Of a stretch of DNA of 64,000 nucleotides, positions 19,654 through 30,098 are shown piece by piece (the first letter of the stretch is position 1; every line of letters begins with the position of its first letter). A model generated the notes under the pieces. That model did not search any database. It was given only the letters and a program-made list of their open reading frames with translations, and had not been told where the DNA came from. This DNA is from Pascua guehoae (lineage: Eukaryota > Basidiomycota > Tremellomycetes > Trichosporonales > Trichosporonaceae), in assembly GCA_001600415.1 (NCBI GenBank), contig BCJX01000012.1, positions 753,425 to 817,424 on the forward strand, read 5' to 3'. Position numbers and translations under genes: made by a program.

Positions 19654-22600
19654 ATGGCCAAACCACCCACCATTGAAGAATGTACGTGCCGTCGGAGCGG
19701 GTCGCCGTGTTTGATGCAGGGGGCATGGAGTGTGGGTGGCGGCAATGGATGCGGGGTGATGGGGCCACGCAAAGGACGGCATGGGGCCATCAACAACGGC
19801 GGACGTGTGGCCCAAGGAGGGCATCGAATGATCGCTGGTGACCCAACTCCCTCCGGGCGAGCCACTGACATGCAGGCGACAGGCTCCTCTGTGCACCGGG
19901 CTCCATCTTTGAGATGGAAGAGGTCGTCATCGAGGGCCGCAAGCAACGTGTCTGGAAGCATGTGCGTGTCAGCTCCAACCGTCGTGGGGGTTATCTTGGG
20001 TGACTACCCAACGCGTCCCTCACCACCTGCGCCCGACTTTACACGAGATGCAGTGCGGGCATGAACAGACTCGCTGACCCCCAGGCGCCACACACATTCC
20101 GCTCCTGGCTCCTGGACGTGTTCACAAAGTACCGCGACAACCCGCTATCGTCGTCGCCCGTCCCAGAGCCCGCGGCGCACCACGACCGCGAGTACGCGAC
20201 CTACGGCGATGTGCTCGAGCGCGCAATGGACCTGGGCGCCGCGCTCCGCGAGCAGGGCGTTGGGCTGGGAGACCCCGTCGCCGTCGGCGGGAACAACAGC
20301 ACTGGGTGTGTAAACTGTGGCAAGGCGGCGAGGGACAGGGACTGACAGTGCCCAGCTGGCTCGTGGCGTTTGTTGGCATCCACATGATCGGCGCCGTGCC
20401 CGTCCTCCTCAACTCCAAGCTGTGAGTCGTGTGCGCGGCGGGATGCCCGACGTAGCCTGATACCGACAAGATACCAGCCGCTGACAACAGACACATCGAC
20501 ATCCAGGTCCACTGCCTGGCACTCACACAGCCAAAGGTCTCGCTGATTGACGAGCAGCTCGCCCAGATTGTCGGGCCGGTGCATAAGACGCTGGCGGCCA
20601 AGGGCGTCGGTCAGGTGTGTCTCTTAGACATGGATGAGGTTCTCAGATGTGCTGACGGCTCAGATGTACTGTTGGTCCGGGACGAGCCACCTTGCAGCCA
20701 ATGCCCGCGCTGGTGTAAAGGTGAGCAAGCGTCGAGTGAAAAGGCTTCTGCAGACCGCGGCGTGCGGGCGAGGAGCAAGCGCTAGCATCAACCAGCAAGC
20801 ACGCCTTAATGGCGAGCACTCAATGCTGCAAATAAGCGGCGTCATGAGTGCAGTGGCGCAGGGAGGATCGAATCACTCGCTGCGCTCTCAGGACTGGGCA
20901 GATACTGACTACCAGGAACTGGCCTCCCTCAGGCCGTCTCCTAAGACGGTCCAAGGTGTCAAGGATGGTGCCGGCCTTGAAAAGCTCGGGAGCGACAGCG
21001 ACGCCTTGATCTTCTTCACATCGGGGTGAGTTTACCACGCGTTGGACGCGCCCAGTTTTGCTCACGTCCAGCACGACCGGGCTGCCCAAGGCCGTACTCC
21101 ATACCCAGCGCGCATGCATGCAACACCCCCTCACGAGCGCCATTAGTGCGTACGCTATCAGCCAGTACCCCCAGGTCGCACTCTAACGCTGCAGCTCCCG
21201 CGCGCGCCGGGGTACGCGCAGGCATGTCGCCGGCCGAGGCCGCTGAAGCCGCATACAACCCGCCCGCAGGCTACGCGGGCGTCATGCTCATGGCCGTGCC
21301 GCTCTTCCATGTCACGGGCTGCCTGGCCATGATGCAGCGCGCGCTCCACATGGGCTTCAAGCTCGTGTTTATGCGCAGGTGGAGTGTCCCCGACGCCATC
21401 AAGCTCCTCAAGGACGAGAAGATTGGTATTATTGGCGGGTGAGTGACAGTATGACCAGGTAGCTCTGTGCTGACGACCAAGTGTGCCGTCCATCGTCACG
21501 TCGATTATGCAGTCGCCTCTGCTTCCCGAAGACCAGACGATGGATATGATCTTCTACGGTGGCGCGCCGCCGCCGAAACGTCTGGGTGCCGACGTTGTCG
21601 ACCGCTGGCCAAATGTTTTGCCGTGAGTCGCAATCCCTGTCGTGTCCACAAGACACTGCCCAACTCTTGCTCTCGGTCTGACTGTCTAGGTCGCATGCGT
21701 GGGGTATGACCGAGTGCGCGGGCGTGCACATTGCCACCGCAGGCCCAGACTATTTGGACAAGGTGAGCCACATTACATTCATCTTCAGCCATCACGCCTA
21801 ACTCCTTAGCCAGAGTCGGTCGGCCACGCCATCCCCATCGGCAACATGCGCATCGTGGACCCCGAGACTCGCAAGCCCATTCCCCAGGGCGAGCTGGGGC
21901 TCCTCGAGATCCGCGGGTCAAACGTCTTCAAGTGCTATCTGAACAACCCGGGTGCGTTCCCTCTCTGTCCTGACTGAAAATGTCCTCTTCAATTCAAAGC
22001 TAACAGCCAGAGGCGACGCGCAAGGCGATCAGCGAGGAGGGCTGGTTCGACACGGGCGACCTGGGCTTCATCGACGCAGAGGGTGACCTGTTCCTGCGTG
22101 ACCGCGGTTCGTGCACTCCAGGAGACACCGAGCTGACATCTAGCCAAAGACATTATCATTCGTGGCGGCGAAAACGTCAGTCAATCTCGACAGCGCACAG
22201 CCCCAGGGCGCACTACCCGGTTGAACCTACTCACTCGCCCAGATTGCATCGGTCGAAGTCGAGAACGCCCTGTATCAGGACAACCGGATCGGCGACGCCG
22301 CGGCCGTGGCCGTTCCCGACCCCGTGCTCGGCGAACGTGTTGGCGCTGCGGTCGTTCTCCGCCCTGGTTCGAGTGCGACGCCCGCGAGTATCATTGCCGA
22401 GGTTGAGAAGCGGTGAGTAGCACCTAGCGTCCACGGTGCCCAACCCGTGTGCAACCTACACGTCTGCCCATATGCTGTACACTTGCACCTGTTTCTCCGT
22501 CACTACCCCGTGGGTTGCTAACACTCAGCCTGCGGTACGAGGCACGACCGGCCATTGTCGTGCTTGTCGACGAACTTCGTGAGTTGTCTCTTTCGCCATT

Positions 22601-22716
22601 GGACACTGACCGCAGCCCGCAACGCCAACGGCAAGGTACTCAAGGCCGACCTCAAAAAGGTCGTCGGAGCCGTGTGGGAGAAACAGGCCAAGAGCCAGGT
22701 CAAGGCCAAGCTCTAG
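19654..22716 (+). CDS. peroxisomal AMP-dependent acyl-CoA synthetase/ligase
   Basis: Seventeen small exons (19654-19681, 19876-19961, 20085-20305, 20356-20421, 20491-20614, 20664-20720, 20916-21025, 21072-21145, 21195-21438, 21482-21622, 21690-21762, 21810-21951, 22011-22106, 22144-22175, 22243-22412, 22529-22578, 22616-22716) join in phase to 604 aa. Adenylate-forming signatures are all present: TSGTTGLPKAV near 228-238 (P-loop), HAWGMTE (A5), WFDTGDLGF (A7), DRAKDIIIRGGENI (A8) and PRNANGKVLK with the catalytic lysine near 578 (A10). The protein ends in AKL, a PTS1 peroxisomal import signal. It should activate a fatty or aryl carboxylic acid to its CoA thioester via acyl-AMP; the chain length is unknown. 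Intron 6 (195 nt) and intron 1 (194 nt) are the longest. Confidence 0.9.
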
Positions 22717-23583
22717 TCATACCCTTGGAGCAGTGGGAATTCGATTGGTTGTAACGTTTCCGTGATGATTCGTGATGAAATGCGCAATGTGGTGAAGCTG
22801 ATAGTGTCCTAGTTCGTTGGAGCATCCAAACGATGGACGACAAACGATGGCAACTGAAGGGCACAAGACAGCTGACACGCTTACATTTGCTGAGCAGGCT
22901 CTCACGCCAGAGCCCAATGAGCAGCCCAGCCCGTCTGGAGAGTGCCCAAGCTTGGCTGCGCACGTCCCCCTCGGCCGCTGTTCCCTTTTCCACAGCTACA
23001 ACAGAAAAAGGAGAACCGCGACAATGACAGGATTCGAGCCTGCGCTCCCGAAGGAAGTTGATGTAGAATTGTGCCATTCTAGTCAACCGCGTTAACCACT
23101 CCGCCACATTGCCTCTGGGAAGGTGGCACCGTCCACGGCAAAGGCGCGAACGCAGTGTTCCGCTATGCCCGTGGCGGTCGTGGTGGGGCTGTCTTTGCAG
23201 GCCGAATCCAAGAGTGTTTTGATGCCCCGACGCGCCATCAATGTTGTTGTGTTTGCGTGGGATGCAAAGTAAGCGGCGGCGACCTGGCTTGCGCATGTGG
23301 CCCATGTGGAGGATCAATGTGGTGGATCCGTGTGTCATTGAGCGCTGATGATGACGATGTGAGGATGCGAGAGAGACACGGCCCGTGCACGACACGGGCC
23401 AAGACGCGCTGATCGATGCTGGCCGGGGCGATGGTGGCGACAGTGCACGAGCCATCAGAAAGAACCCTCGTCCCGCCATTTGACCCAGGGTAATATCAAC
23501 ACACCTCCATCTCCTTTTTGTTGATAAACACCCCACCCCACCCCACCCACTGCCCATTCTTACCCGCCAACCCTCTTGTGACC
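22717..23583. other. intergenic around tRNA-Ser
   Basis: Apart from the tRNA at 23019-23113 no gene is seen. The stretch before 23584 is C-rich (CACCCCACCCCACCCCACCC) and is the leader of the proline-rich protein gene. Confidence 0.6.
23019..23113 (-). tRNA. tRNA-Ser(AGA) with a 14-nt intron
   Basis: Read on the minus strand: acceptor GGCAATG pairs with CATTGTC (one G-T). The D-arm has GCG/CGC with GG in the loop. The anticodon stem GTTGA/TCAAC carries loop CTAGAA + A, with anticodon AGA. A 14-nt intron (TGGCACAATTCTAC) sits after position 37. A long variable arm with a TTCG loop, the class II mark of tRNA-Ser, follows, then a T-arm GCAGG/CCTGT and discriminator G. Mature length is 81 nt. 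The T-loop begins CTCG rather than the usual TTCG. Boxes A and B are present. Confidence 0.9.
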
Positions 23584-24360
23584 ATGTTGGCCGACTCGCG
23601 CCATCGGACCGACACCGGGCGCTCCTCGCCGACGTCGCCTCGGGACTCGGTCTTGACGGTCCCGCCCGAGGTCCCACCGAAGAACTCGCCGCCGATCACG
23701 CACAGGAACCTGCGGTCGGCGGGCATGCGCTACCTGGACTCTCTGGGCACTCTGGGCTCTCTTCCCCCACCCCCTCCGCCCCCCGTGCCGCCTCCGCCGG
23801 TGGTTCCGCGCCCGGCGAGTGGAGAGTGGTACGCCCAACCTCCAGCATGGTACGCGCCCCCGCCCCCACCCCCGCCCGACCCGCTCTCCCTCGTCCCCGA
23901 CGACCTGGACAAGCACGTCCCGCCCGCCTGGTACGAGTGCGTCGGCGGCGACCGCCTCGCGGCCCTCTGCCTCTGGCGCGGCCTGCGCGGCAGCACCCGC
24001 CTCCGCTTCCACATTGTTGAGGGCTACGTCCGCTTTCTCAAGACTAAGCCTCTCGCCGTACCCCAGCCCTACCTCGCCGCCAACCCCAGGGACGTCGAGG
24101 CCTGGGTCGCCCGCCGCGCAAACGACCGCCTCAAGGACGGCGTCGCCGCCCCGGAATTCGTAAAGACCGAGCTCCTCGGGCACGTCGACTTCCTCATCGA
24201 CCTCCATCGCGACATTGGCCTGATGTGCATCATCAACAGGGCCAGGGTAGAAATGGTCATCCGTGGCGCCATGCGCATCTATGGGTATGGCGAAGATGAC
24301 GTCGAGCCCCCCGAGCCGGCACAGCCCGCAGAGGCGGAAAGGGAGAACGAGTCTGCTTAA
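23584..24360 (+). CDS. proline-rich hypothetical protein
   Basis: Single exon, 258 aa, with ATG at 23584 in good context (ACCATGTTG). The N-terminal 110 residues are Ser/Pro-rich with poly-Pro runs (PPPPPPPPVPPPP and WYAPPPPPPP), profilin or SH3 ligand-like. From about residue 118 an ordered, mostly helical domain follows (WYECVGGDRLAALCLWRGLR, HVDFLIDLHRDIGLMCIINR), then an acidic Pro/Glu tail. No signal peptide, membrane segment or known domain is visible. The codon use and clean single frame support a real gene. The function is unknown. Confidence 0.7.
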   Translation: MLADSRHRTDTGRSSPTSPRDSVLTVPPEVPPKNSPPITHRNLRSAGMRYLDSLGTLGSLPPPPPPPVPPPPVVPRPASGEWYAQPPAWYAPPPPPPPDPLSLVPDDLDKHVPPAWYECVGGDRLAALCLWRGLRGSTRLRFHIVEGYVRFLKTKPLAVPQPYLAANPRDVEAWVARRANDRLKDGVAAPEFVKTELLGHVDFLIDLHRDIGLMCIINRARVEMVIRGAMRIYGYGEDDVEPPEPAQPAEAERENESA

Positions 24361-25080
24361 AGGCTCGCTCTTCTGTGTATGACTGCGGCGCTGGGGCCGG
24401 CCAGTGATTTCACAGCACATGTCCATATGTGTTCATTGCGTGTGAGCACGTGTGGGTTGTTTGTAGATTCTCGTTTATGCTACTTTTGTCACTTGCACCG
24501 GGCCATTTGGCCATCGCGGTGGCGTTGGAAACGTACCTCATTGTGAGCCCTGTGGCGATTGTGGCACTCTGTGGGAGAAACACACAACAGTGGGAAGGGG
24601 GTCGAATCGTGAAACGTGGTGCGTATCTCTGATGGATCGAAAACGGCATTGTGTGAGTGTTAGTCTTGTCGTCATGGCCACAGTGGTCGTTGGGCGTAGA
24701 GCGTCTGTGCGCACCAAAGCTGCAGAAAACACACAATGGTCAACAAAATTGGATTTTGGGAGTGTATTGTGTTTCTCGGTTTCTTAAAAATTTCATTGCG
24801 ATTGCCACGCAACCTCTTCACAACTTGGTGCGGTGGGTATGTATGAGTCCACATCACGACGTCTGGAAGTGCATAACACACAATGGCTGGAGGAATCCAT
24901 TGACCTGTCGGCGTCTCCAGTCCAGCTAAAACACAACACACGCCTCACACTGCATTAGCCACTCCTAGACTAGCCCTCCCACATTCGACGAGAGTCTTAA
25001 CCCCCGGCATCGGAGGTTTGTGAAAGACCATGCATGGTATCGACAACAGGTTGGGTATATTCTCCTTTGAGCTCTGAAAT
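24361..25080. other. convergent intergenic region, no gene seen
   Basis: Relatively AT-rich, with recurring ACACACAATGG words near 24575, 24728 and 24876. It contains the 3' ends of the flanking genes. Confidence 0.55.
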
Positions 25081-26594
25081 CTAGATTCTATTGTTAGGGT
25101 CGAACCTCCCCCGGGTGCGTACCCCGGACGGGCCACCTTTGGTGCCTTGAGTGGCTGCGGCTGGTTTCGGCTGCGCGAGTCGCCCGATTCCAATCCTGCG
25201 TTGGCCACCTCGGCCAGCATCGTAGACGGTGTAAACTGTCTGAAGGAAGGGGAGGCCAAAGGTCCAGTAGGGCTCCCTTGAGACATTAGTTGAAAATTCA
25301 TTCGCCATTTACCAACACTTACCTGTGGCCCATAATGAGGCCCAACTTTTGAGCTTCCATAATATCCTCCTTTTTCATGTGGTACGCCTGGCCGCCGAAA
25401 TAGAAGGTCACTTCCATCCTGGGCGGAACGCGGAATGCCGTCTTGCCATCGATACAGTGATCCACCTCGACCATGCCCATGAGCGCGAACAGTTCCTTGA
25501 CCTCCTTCTCGGGGCCGAAGATGGCGCTCGCGCCTGTCCTGAAATGGGCATCCGTCTTTTTAATACGGACTGGGTGGCCGTTTGCAGTTATACCGTCGAG
25601 TTTAATGGCCCAATTGTCGTTGGACGGGATATTGGGGACCCAGTTGATACCTCCAGTGCCACCCTCGATGTAGCTTGGATTGAAACCACTGTAAAAAGTC
25701 AGCAAACTGTCATCTGTGCCAAAGGCCAAGAGTCTACTTGCCCAAGGTATAACTGTCCGGGCCGCACTGATTTCATTCGTAGGGGGTCGATACGCGGGAT
25801 GAAGAGGCCAAACGATAGTACGCCAACCGCCTCGCACACACGCATCCAAAACGGCTCGGCGCCTTCAACGTCCTGACTCTGCTTGTTCCCGCCGAGTCCA
25901 AAGATACCACTGATTGTGATGTTGAGTTTGCCGAGCGAGCGAATGTTGGTATTCTTCACAGCGTCTGTTTGGTTAGCCCTACTCCAATGGAGCCTAGCCT
26001 CACTTACAAAGTCGCTGGTTCGGTAGCGTCCAGTTGCAAAACGACACTTCGTCGTTTACCGCCACAGATTGCGCGTATTCGCCACTGTCGCCGAATTTGG
26101 TTTCCTCGAGTCCGTTGCCCACCACTTGCGCCCCAAAGTCGTTGTACTTTTTACAAATCTCAACCATCTTAGGGTCGGGGTGCGTAGCTACAACGTCTTC
26201 CGTGAGGAGGAACAGATGCTTTGACCCCGTATCGAGGAGGACGTGAAAGGTCTCCCCCTCGACACCGATTTCGACCGTGACTCCACTGCCTCCGCGAGTA
26301 ATGTTGTACATTTGAATCCTGGCAATGTTAGAATTCTCTTATAGGTATTTCGGACCAAACGTACGGTGCGGTGCGGGAGGCTGGTCGGAGACCGGGCTTG
26401 CGGGCAGGCAGTGGGAGACTGGGCTGGCGGACAGGCGGTCGAGGAGCGGCGACGTCTTCGGGTGGATTGGCGAACCCTTCTGGCCCGAAAGTGTGTCTCA
26501 GACGAGGCATTGCAGACTGGGTGCTGTTGCTGCGTCGCACCTGGGTGGGATCGCCTGGGTATTGGTGGGCCCCAGCGGGAGAGTAGCGGCTCAT
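25081..26594 (-). CDS. pepsin-like protein with degenerate active site (pseudo-aspartic protease)
   Basis: Five exons on the minus strand (26365-26594, 26008-26318, 25742-25964, 25323-25688, 25081-25276) encode 441 aa with the A1 peptidase layout. The first catalytic motif is intact (VLLDTGS, D106). The flap has FGDSG where active enzymes have YGxG. The second motif reads HFRTGAS: the catalytic Asp is Arg305 (codon AGG). The bilobal fold is otherwise recognisable (ISGIFGLGG, QLYLGGFNPSYIEGG, IFGPEKEV, YWTFGLPFLQTVYTVYDAG). The N-terminus (78 residues, Ser/Pro/Arg-rich) has no signal peptide, unlike secreted proteases. Intron 3 starts with GC (GG|GCAAGT), the only donor that keeps phase. It is likely a non-proteolytic binding protein, or a decaying gene without stop codons. 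A mis-set start could hide a signal peptide. Confidence 0.78.
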
Positions 26595-27811
26595 CGTTCG
26601 GGCAAGTGATGCAATGGGAGATAGCGGGAGTGAAGGTGGGCGATAACGATAATGGGGCCGAATGGGTCTGCTGGTGGTATGTTGTATGAACGTGGATGCT
26701 TTGAGAGTGGAGAGGGAAGTGAGGGTAGACGAGTGGGAGGGTAGAGGGGATTGCACTTTAATACTATCTGCCAAGTCAGTGGGAGTCTTGCGGGTATGAG
26801 GCAGCTGCAAGCCGCAGTAGAGCTTTCAGACCAAGAGCAATTCGCAAACAGAATCCCCCGTTGCTGTCGTTTCGTATTTCATCTCAAAGTAGTATCAAGG
26901 AGAGCATCAAACATCAGAGCTGTTTGTATTGAAACTATGCTCAAACTTGGCACTTCCGATGAGACACTCCTCAGACTTCCCGAACCACAGTGCATCCAGG
27001 ACGAAGGAGTACACCTCACTCGCTGCCATGGTCTGATGCTGGGCAACCCGCAAGGATCCCCTGTTGACGAGGAGATTCATTGGAAAGGGGATGAATTCTT
27101 CAACACGTAGTACCTAGTGGCCTGGGGACATGTTTACAAGTGTGCTCCTTGAACACCACACGGACTTCGAAGCGCGTCAGAACAGGGGGTGGGATACAAC
27201 TCCCCCGCCAAGCACTGTCCCCGTTGGTATCACGTCATTAAAGTTGCACACACAAGGGAGATGATGCTGTCTCATGTTACATCTTCCCGTTGCTTCCAGC
27301 TGTCATTGGTTTCAAGACCCGAATGGCATGGGGAAGTCGGTGACGAAAGGGGTAGGAGGCGGTTGAGGAGGTAAGGGGACTTTTTCACTTTCCCCTTCGC
27401 TGCCAGGAAGGGGGACCGTTCCCGTAAACGATGTTGTGAGACTAAGAACGGCCGATTCTGGACCCCCCGCGTACCGAAAAAATCAGGCATACCCCCTCCA
27501 GCCCACTGCGGGTGGTTGATATCCAGGAAACGATACCGCCTTGCATCGCATGTTCTGGATTTTCTGGGTCATTTGCAAACCAATGTGTGTGGCAGTGCTT
27601 GAAACGTCAGGGGAGGAGGGGCCATGAAACTCCCGACAACGGGATCAAATTGCTGTGTTTGCGACCTGGCTTGGGTTGTCACCAGGTCGTCTGTCTGCTC
27701 TCCCTCATATCCTCTCACCCGTCCATTTACCTCGTTTACACGTACCCCCCCCCCCCCCAACTCTCCTCCCAACTCCGCTCTATCCTTCCAATCTTGTCTC
27801 TCTCTATCCCA
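26595..27811. other. divergent intergenic region
   Basis: Promoters of the pepsin-like gene and of the F-box-like gene should lie here. A 105-codon ATG frame at 26796-27110 has no other support. A 14-nt poly-C run sits at 27747-27760, about 50 bases before the next ATG. Confidence 0.5.
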
Positions 27812-29606
27812 ATGGGACATCAAGAAATGGCAGGCGTTGGGCTACTGGATCTCCCGAGCGAGGTACGTCAATGCTCTTTCCGTTGATACTGACCACACGC
27901 TCTAGCTACTCGTTCCGATCCTTGTCGGTGCTGCAGTCGACGACATCCATTCGCTCGCCAACGTCGGACGTACCTGTCAGACTCTTCACAGCCTGATCTT
28001 TGTGCGTGATCTGTGTCCTAGGAAACCCGTGCGCGGTATTGACAATGGCCAGGAAGACCAAACCATTTGGCAACATGTTCATCTTGTTAAATATGATGAT
28101 CCCCGCCTGGCCTGCGCTTTCCACGAGGCTCGTTCCGAGTATGACTGGAGACGACGGGTGATTGATCGAGACTATGTCATGAGGGTATTCAGCCTTCCCG
28201 ACCGTCAGGCTGATCCTGCGGATCCTGTACGTCAACACTACGCTGCGTATTATTCTAACCTCTAAGTCGCCGGTATTGCAGGCTCTTAATATCAACGACT
28301 ACGACTGTATGAATCCCGAACTTGTCCCCGAACGCATGCAAGACCCGGTTGACAAGTCGCGTCTCCCATTGGACCGTGTGCAACGAGAACATGTGAGTAA
28401 CGTGGTTGGTTGCAAGCGTTGTACTGACCGAGCGACAGGCGGCCCCGCGAACATTTGCGACTGTGCTCGATCTGTGCCTTGACCTTCCCGCCGAAGCCGA
28501 GGTTTCGCGCAACATGCAAGTCCTGAACCCGATCATCAAATCGGAGCTGTTCGCCGCCATGTGCATTGAAAGCGTCGACTCAGACGCGAGTAACGACGCT
28601 GCGCATCATCTCAAGTCTCTCCTGTTCCACATGCGCGCGATGCGACGGACGCTCAGATCGGAAGTCTGGAACCGCTGTATCGAATATCATTGCGACCCTT
28701 TCCCGGAGGAAGAGTTCGATACGCGCCCTGTCCCAAAGGACCATACCTACTGGTACGGCATCCTCTGTGATGCGTGGGCGTTGGGTGAGTGCAGCTGCCC
28801 CGGCCTGTACGTGTACCTATCTGATGCGTTTCAGTCCAAGACTGCTTCGATACCCACATCGAATGCTGTACGTTGGCAGAAGTGGTCCTCAAAGATGATG
28901 TGGACAAAATCCGGGCCCCAGGCATACGAGGGCTAGAGCGACCACGCACTCTGGGCACTACGGACGTTTGGGACTGGGCCGGCGTAAGGGGGAAATGGTA
29001 TCATTTCCACTCGGGAGACGTTACCCACATCCCACCAGAAGAGGTCCGATTCACGGGACCCCTTGGTGGTAAACTGCAGTATTTCAACCTCCAGCCTGTC
29101 GTGGACAGAGACTCCGTCACGGAGGCGTACCGGGCGCGGTTCCCGAAGGCCGACGACAACCTCTGGACCGGTTTCCCCCCACCCGACGTCTCTGACGATA
29201 CCCCATTCCCCCCAATCCACTTTTACGGCTACAGCTCGTGGGAGAAATCCCAGTTTGTGTTTGGTGTTGTACACCTCACAAGCGACAGTCCCCCCGAGGT
29301 GCGATGGACATGGGCCGTTGAAGACGTCGAGTACCCGATCGGCAACGCAATTTGCCAAGGGATCCAGATTGGCGGTGTGGGTAGCAAGCGAGGCACCGTT
29401 GGTGTGAGTAGTGTGGATATGGTACAATGTCAATGCTAACACCACAGGCGTGGAAGACATGGGAGCGTGGGACCGAACAGGCCAAGTACGTCGACTTTGA
29501 TTGGGGCAGTGAAGGTGTCTCCTGGATATTCCCCGTACGTCTGCGCAGTCGTTATTGGTGGCGCTGACCCCATTAGGATCCTGGACTCTACAACCATGCC
29601 GACTGA
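27812..29606 (+). CDS. F-box-like hypothetical protein
   Basis: Eight exons (27812-27862, 27906-28001, 28053-28226, 28282-28392, 28439-28784, 28835-29403, 29448-29534, 29577-29606) encode 487 aa. Residues 10-49 read like an F-box: LLDLPSE, then LLVPILVGAAVDDIHSLANV and TCQTLHSLIF. The remainder has no repeat or catalytic motif; WDWAGVRGKWYHF, FYGYSSWEKSQFVF and VDFDWGSEG are possible family landmarks. It is unlike the gene at 2849-4163 outside the F-box, so the two are not recent duplicates. An SCF substrate adaptor is plausible but inferred only. The stop falls 10 codons into the last exon. Confidence 0.68.
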
Positions 29607-30098
29607 GCTCATTTGCTGTGAGATCCGGGCCCCGTTGTATCGATCACTGAAGAGAGGACAGCAATGAGATATGGATGAATGTATCAATTAGAGCAGTCTC
29701 AACCCTACTGGAAGCACATGTGTTTGGAAGACTAAGGCTTGCACATGGCTATGGCTTGCACTTACAAACCATGGGGGACACGGTTCAAGCCATGAGGGAC
29801 AGCGGTCCATTGGGTAGTGTAGCGAGACAGCGTCCATCCATATGCGATGCCTTGGGTGTTTCCAAGAAACCCAAGCCCTGCTCCTGGGCGACTACAACGA
29901 CCTCGTTGGCAGGGTGCGTCTAGGCTTAATCGGCCTTCCCAGTCTCGCCCGTGTACGGCACACACAGTTCCAAGTGTTAGTCCATCAAATGCATCTTGGT
30001 ATCGATCTACTGGGCCACACATCTATAGCTTGTGCGACACCTACAAGCCAATCTGGAAAATGTCGTCAGCATCGTCACGTGTCTCGGTGTTTGCATTG
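29607..30098. other. convergent intergenic region, no gene seen
   Basis: Contains near-repeats of CAAACCATGGGGGACA and CAAGCCATGAGGGACA at 29766 and 29788. Otherwise unremarkable. Confidence 0.55.

Noticed and set aside
20721..20915. tRNA-like words (CAGTGGCGCAGGG, ATCGAATCACT) inside intron 6 of the acyl-CoA ligase
   Set aside because: No acceptor, D- or T-stem pairing could be formed around them.
26796..27110. 105-codon ATG frame in the 26.6-27.8 kb spacer
   Set aside because: Length is within chance for this base composition; no motif, no intron signals, no signal peptide.
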